Shown: positions 5,366 through 8,647 of the stretch, piece by piece
Position numbering within the stretch: the stretch's first letter is position 1
How the letters are laid out: each line of letters opens with the position of its first letter
Source of the DNA: RGIG8748 sp045545635
Lineage (GTDB): Bacteria > Bacillota > Clostridia > UMGS1810
Direction: 5' to 3'
NCBI GenBank assembly: GCA_045545635.1
Contig: JAZQBI010000225.1
Span: 1 to 8,647 of the forward strand
Length of the DNA: 8,647 bases
Position numbers and translations under genes: made by a program
The notes under the pieces: generated by a model
What the model saw: only the letters and a program-made list of their open reading frames with translations
What the model was told of the DNA's origin: nothing
Databases searched by the model: none

Positions 5366-8362
5366 TTAAATCAATTCCGCATTCCATACATCAATATCAT
5401 TATCTGCAAATACTTCCTTGAGTCGTTTATGAACATCATCCTTAGTAACACCCTTTTTGAGTATCGCCTGAAGGAATCCGCCACCGCCTGCACCGCAGAT
5501 AAGTTTGCCATCTATCATATCCTCGATAGAAGCAAAAATCTGGTCTATTACGGTATTTGTACTTCCCGCATCTATCTTATTGGAAAGCTCCCAATGATAT
5601 GTAAGAAGCTTTGCGAAATCGTCTATGTGTCCTCTTTCGAGTTCAAAGCGCATAAGTGCGGCAACCCTCTGGATTTCGTTTAACGCATAGAGAGAATCGG
5701 GGGTGTTTCCGATGTATCTGCCGACAACATCACGCAAAAGATTGCGGGCAAGTCTGCGCTGACCTGTATATATGAGAACAAATCTATCGGAAAGCTCTTT
5801 TTTTGTTTCTTCCGAAAGCTCTACATGGGTAACCTTGATATCCTGCATTATGCCGGGTTTACTGGTAAGATACTTGATTCCATCGGTAATACCGCCAACC
5901 TGATCCTGCCATCCGCCACCAGTAGACATTATCTGTTCCATACAGAGAACATGGCTGCAAAGGTCGTCATTGGTATGCTCTATACCCATAAATTCAAACA
6001 CTGCCTTAACACAGGTTGCAGAAAGAATGGAGCTGGTACCAAGTCCGCTGCCCTTGGGAACATTTGTAACCTCGGAATGCATCTCAAAACCGCCGCCAAG
6101 ACGATTTAATATGTCCTTAAGGTTACCACCTGTTTTGGGTATTATACCGCAAGCCAACAGGCAAGCCTTTTGGAGAGCAAAGGGATCATAAGGGTCACCT
6201 GTTCTTTGAAGAGGTTCAATTGTATCGAATTCTCCGTGAACATCCATATCACGGCTATCGAATATTATAAGGGGTTTGTCTATTTTCTTTAAAGTAACGG
6301 AAACAGGTTTTTCGCCGTTTAAAAGTATTGCGGCATTAAGTACTGTACCACCGTTTTCTATGCAATACGGAGGAGTATCACTCCAACCGCCTCCCCAATT
6401 GACACGAAGAGGAAGCTTGACAGTATGTTCGTCCATTACGATTTTGCAACTGGTATTCTCCTTGAGGTTTGCAAGGGTATTTTCCAGAATAGTACTCTGA
6501 ATGCATTTGAAACATTCTCCTATATAATACTCTCCCTCACTACCGCCAAGAGCTATGCCTATGTAATAATAAAGACGCATTTTTGTGCTGAAATCCGCTA
6601 TAGAAATTTTATCATCAAGCCACTTTTTTTGTATGTTTGTAAGCTTTGCTGACTTTAATATTTCGGATGCATCCGTTGCCGATTTGGAGGAAATAATGCA
6701 CTTATATATTTCATCCATACAAACAAGCTCTGACATGCGATTGTTCCACATAATTATAGCATCGGGGTCTGCATCGTTGAATCCGGAACACAGGCTCTTG
6801 CGATTGGCATTAATCCACTGCTCTTTGCTACCTCTGCCCTGAACAAGTTCATACAGATTGAGAGCAGCCGCTACCGCTTCCTTTATGGTATCACACTCAG
6901 GATAAAGATTGGCAGTCCATATGCTATGGTCATCGGAATCCCACAAATCTTCTATATTTAATGAACTATTCTTCAAGAATTCGCATAATTCTTTTCCAAG
7001 GAAAATGCAGTTATCCTCCAGCTTAGCCTTGGGATTATCTGCTATGCCGTATATTCTTGCAACAAACTTTCCGTTTTTCTGCTTTAATCCATGAATAACA
7101 ACATCCGACGGAATTACTTCGTCGTGAATATCTATGTACGAAAGCAGTACATTATCACCAACTTTTGCATCGTGGTGAACATAGCTGACTTCCAAATAGC
7201 AATTTTCTCCTATCTGTGCTTTCTCGGAAAGTACACTGTTGTATCCTGCAACAGATGTCAGAATACTGCTGTTTACCTTGCTTGTCCAATCAAGCTCTTT
7301 ATAGGAATCTATCTCACCTGTCATTAACTTCAAAATTTCACGGGTTGTACCAAAGTGGATAAACTTGGCAGGTGCAAGGCGGAGTAACTTCATGTTGTAA
7401 GTGTGAAGCACATTCCACACATCTTCCCTTGCCTTTAAAAGTTCGTCGCACATTGTACCCTCGGGAGCTTCCTTGTAGAACGCTTCCAAGGTGGATTCCG
7501 TAGCCAAAGGATAAAGAAAATCACCGTAGAGTGATAGTCTCACCTTATCATTTACATATTTATTGTACAGTTCTTCATCCAATTTGCCATCCTTGCAAAC
7601 AAGCGAATACAAAGAGGCAAGCATATCTGCAGAGAAGATAACCGCACCGGTATCTATATCCACACAGTTATTATCATTTACTGCTCCCTGAGCTTTAAGT
7701 GTTTCCACAGTTTGCTTGTGCAGAAATTTGCACACATTGCCATTTTCACCACGGAGAAATACACCGTGATTTTTTCCGGTTTCCACATCTTCCTTAAAGG
7801 AAATAGCTGCAGCTCCGATACCGGAATAATCTATCTGCAAGGGATTAAAGAGTAGCAGTACATCGCCCGAAAGGAGCAACATTCCGGACTTGATTCTGGA
7901 TGGAACAGATGACATAACTATCATAAACTCGTCAAAAAGTGTTGAGCTTCTGCCATCGGGGAGCTTACGGGGAACAGGTGAAAAGAGCTTGCCAAGTGCC
8001 GAATACTGTGGCACACGCTTGCTGTCTCCTCCGGAGTGAATTACGAGAATACGCAGGTCATCAAAATCCGTTCTTCCACTATGCTCTGCTATGTAACGAA
8101 TAACCCCCAATGTTGCACCGCCAGAACCTACACGTTTTCCCTCGGGGTCGGGAACTACTGCAAAATGAGTTTTGGCAGGGAGTAGTCCGCTATCCTGCCT
8201 TGCCTTAATCTGCGCATTGAATCCCTCTGCCTGAAAATCGTTGGAAGCTGTGATGATAACATAGTCCCAAAGAGCAAAATTGGCACGGGTTAAAGAACGA
8301 TTGTAATCGTCCCATGCATCTTTATATGATTGTGATAAAAATAGTGAAGTATGATTTGGCAT
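5366..8362 (-). CDS. fkp: Bifunctional L-fucokinase / fucose-1-phosphate guanylyltransferase
   Basis: This 998-residue fusion makes GDP-L-fucose from free L-fucose in the cytoplasm. The N-terminal half (about 30-360) is the fucose pyrophosphorylase domain. It has LWDYVIITASNDFQA (31-45), the nucleotide loop GSGGATL (79-85), HSGGDSKRVPQ (109-119) and LLLSGDVLLLF (162-172). A linker with beta-helix-like character follows (about 365-450), then IWTANLYPECDT (481-492). The C-terminal half is a GHMP kinase with PLRVNWGGGWSDTPP (651-665), ATP loop PKGSGLGTSS (769-778), GGGWQDQVGG (815-824) and CGAGGGGFL (956-964). All motifs are intact and the reading frame is unbroken. Bacteroides Fkp is about 950 residues, so the length fits. 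A GAGGTG site (8371-8376) precedes the ATG by eight bases. The upstream cytidylyltransferase stop is only 15 bp away. A heptose-specific relative (HddA-like kinase) is less likely because of the N-terminal domain. Confidence 0.9.
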   Translation of the reverse strand: MPNHTSLFLSQSYKDAWDDYNRSLTRANFALWDYVIITASNDFQAEGFNAQIKARQDSGLLPAKTHFAVVPDPEGKRVGSGGATLGVIRYIAEHSGRTDFDDLRILVIHSGGDSKRVPQYSALGKLFSPVPRKLPDGRSSTLFDEFMIVMSSVPSRIKSGMLLLSGDVLLLFNPLQIDYSGIGAAAISFKEDVETGKNHGVFLRGENGNVCKFLHKQTVETLKAQGAVNDNNCVDIDTGAVIFSADMLASLYSLVCKDGKLDEELYNKYVNDKVRLSLYGDFLYPLATESTLEAFYKEAPEGTMCDELLKAREDVWNVLHTYNMKLLRLAPAKFIHFGTTREILKLMTGEIDSYKELDWTSKVNSSILTSVAGYNSVLSEKAQIGENCYLEVSYVHHDAKVGDNVLLSYIDIHDEVIPSDVVIHGLKQKNGKFVARIYGIADNPKAKLEDNCIFLGKELCEFLKNSSLNIEDLWDSDDHSIWTANLYPECDTIKEAVAAALNLYELVQGRGSKEQWINANRKSLCSGFNDADPDAIIMWNNRMSELVCMDEIYKCIISSKSATDASEILKSAKLTNIQKKWLDDKISIADFSTKMRLYYYIGIALGGSEGEYYIGECFKCIQSTILENTLANLKENTSCKIVMDEHTVKLPLRVNWGGGWSDTPPYCIENGGTVLNAAILLNGEKPVSVTLKKIDKPLIIFDSRDMDVHGEFDTIEPLQRTGDPYDPFALQKACLLACGIIPKTGGNLKDILNRLGGGFEMHSEVTNVPKGSGLGTSSILSATCVKAVFEFMGIEHTNDDLCSHVLCMEQIMSTGGGWQDQVGGITDGIKYLTSKPGIMQDIKVTHVELSEETKKELSDRFVLIYTGQRRLARNLLRDVVGRYIGNTPDSLYALNEIQRVAALMRFELERGHIDDFAKLLTYHWELSNKIDAGSTNTVIDQIFASIEDMIDGKLICGAGGGGFLQAILKKGVTKDDVHKRLKEVFADNDIDVWNAELI

Positions 8363-8377
8363 TTAAATGTCACCTCA

Positions 8378-8647
8378 TTATTTACCTTTATTATCAGTAG
8401 ATATTGCATTTCTTAGTTGCGTGCTACTTGTACCTTGCGTATAAGGAAAATAAACTATTTCAACACCTTTATCAGCAAAGTATTCTTCGTATCTTTGAAA
8501 TCTTTCCGTTCCCTTATAGTCACTGCCTACAAACAATTTATCATAATTGTAGACATCATATGCATCACTATCTTCGGTAAAAGACTCTACTGCTTTATCA
8601 ACATATTTGATGCTTTCCACAATCATTCTGCGTTCTTCAAAAGGTAT
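8378..8647 (-). CDS. TagD-like cytidylyltransferase, C-terminal part (cut by window edge)
   Basis: The frame is open to the right edge, giving the last 89 residues. They begin IPFEERRMIVESIKYVDKAV, matching the region of TagD (glycerol-3-phosphate cytidylyltransferase) that reads like YEHRKxILExIRYVD. LFVGSDYKGTERFQRYEEYF (38-57 of the fragment) corresponds to the GxDWxG region, and TQGTSSTQLR (70-79) matches the closing TxGISST motif. An apparent ATG at 8626 is internal because homology continues before it. The family makes CDP-alcohols such as CDP-glycerol, or in related members CDP-choline, CDP-ethanolamine or ADP-heptose. The HxGH motif lies outside the window, so the substrate cannot be judged. 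Its place ahead of fkp suggests a phospho-alcohol substituent on the same surface glycan. It lies 15 bp before fkp in one transcription unit. Confidence 0.8.
   Translation of the reverse strand: MPFEERRMIVESIKYVDKAVESFTEDSDAYDVYNYDKLFVGSDYKGTERFQRYEEYFADKGVEIVYFPYTQGTSSTQLRNAISTDNKGK

Noticed and set aside
4566..5369. Plus-strand open frame of 267 residues opposite the NahK-like gene
   Set aside because: It lies almost wholly antisense to a gene with complete catalytic motifs, reads as Cys/Ile/His-rich low-plausibility protein, and has no recognisable domain.
8378..8626. Treating the ATG at 8626 as the start of a complete 82-residue protein
   Set aside because: Codons continue in frame to the window edge (IPFEERR...) and match the TagD family, so the gene is cut by the window rather than short.

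Overview
This 8.6 kb window comes from a bacterium of moderate to low GC, most likely a gut-type member of the Firmicutes (Clostridia, for example Lachnospiraceae or Oscillospiraceae). The clues are strong AGGAG-type ribosome binding sites before almost every gene, AT-rich spacers, a GGGGACGG...CCGTCCCC repeat element, and the resemblance of the proteins to clostridial surface-polysaccharide genes. The taxonomic call is an inference; nothing in the window proves it.

Every convincing gene is on the minus strand, so transcription runs from right to left. In that order the genes are: (1) the C-terminal part of a TagD-like cytidylyltransferase, cut by the right edge; (2) a 998-residue bifunctional L-fucokinase / fucose-1-phosphate guanylyltransferase (Fkp); (3) a NahK-like N-acetylhexosamine 1-kinase of the aminoglycoside-phosphotransferase fold; (4) a GHMP sugar kinase whose first motif matches plant galacturonokinase rather than galactokinase; (5) a small HEPN/MNT two-gene module; (6) a sugar-1-phosphate nucleotidyltransferase; (7) a UDP-glucuronate 4-epimerase, overlapping gene 6 by 7 bp; (8) after a 307-bp gap, the first 25 codons of UDP-glucose 6-dehydrogenase (ugd), cut by the left edge.

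The set reads as a nucleotide-sugar supply operon for a surface glycan. Fkp makes GDP-L-fucose from free fucose. The NahK-like and galacturonokinase-like enzymes put phosphate on C1 of free N-acetylhexosamine and, by inference, galacturonate. The nucleotidyltransferase could then turn one or both sugar-1-phosphates into UDP-sugars. Ugd plus the 4-epimerase makes UDP-galacturonate de novo (UDP-Glc to UDP-GlcA to UDP-GalA), so the locus may hold both a salvage and a de novo route to UDP-GalA. The TagD-like enzyme would supply a CDP-activated alcohol or phosphate substituent. No glycosyltransferase, transporter or polymerase lies in the window.

Two items do not fit the sugar theme. The HEPN/MNT pair sits between two operon genes, is visibly more AT-rich, and carries its own possible promoter. 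A roughly 150-bp imperfect palindrome flanked by TA sits just upstream of ugd and looks like a miniature inverted-repeat transposable element (MITE).
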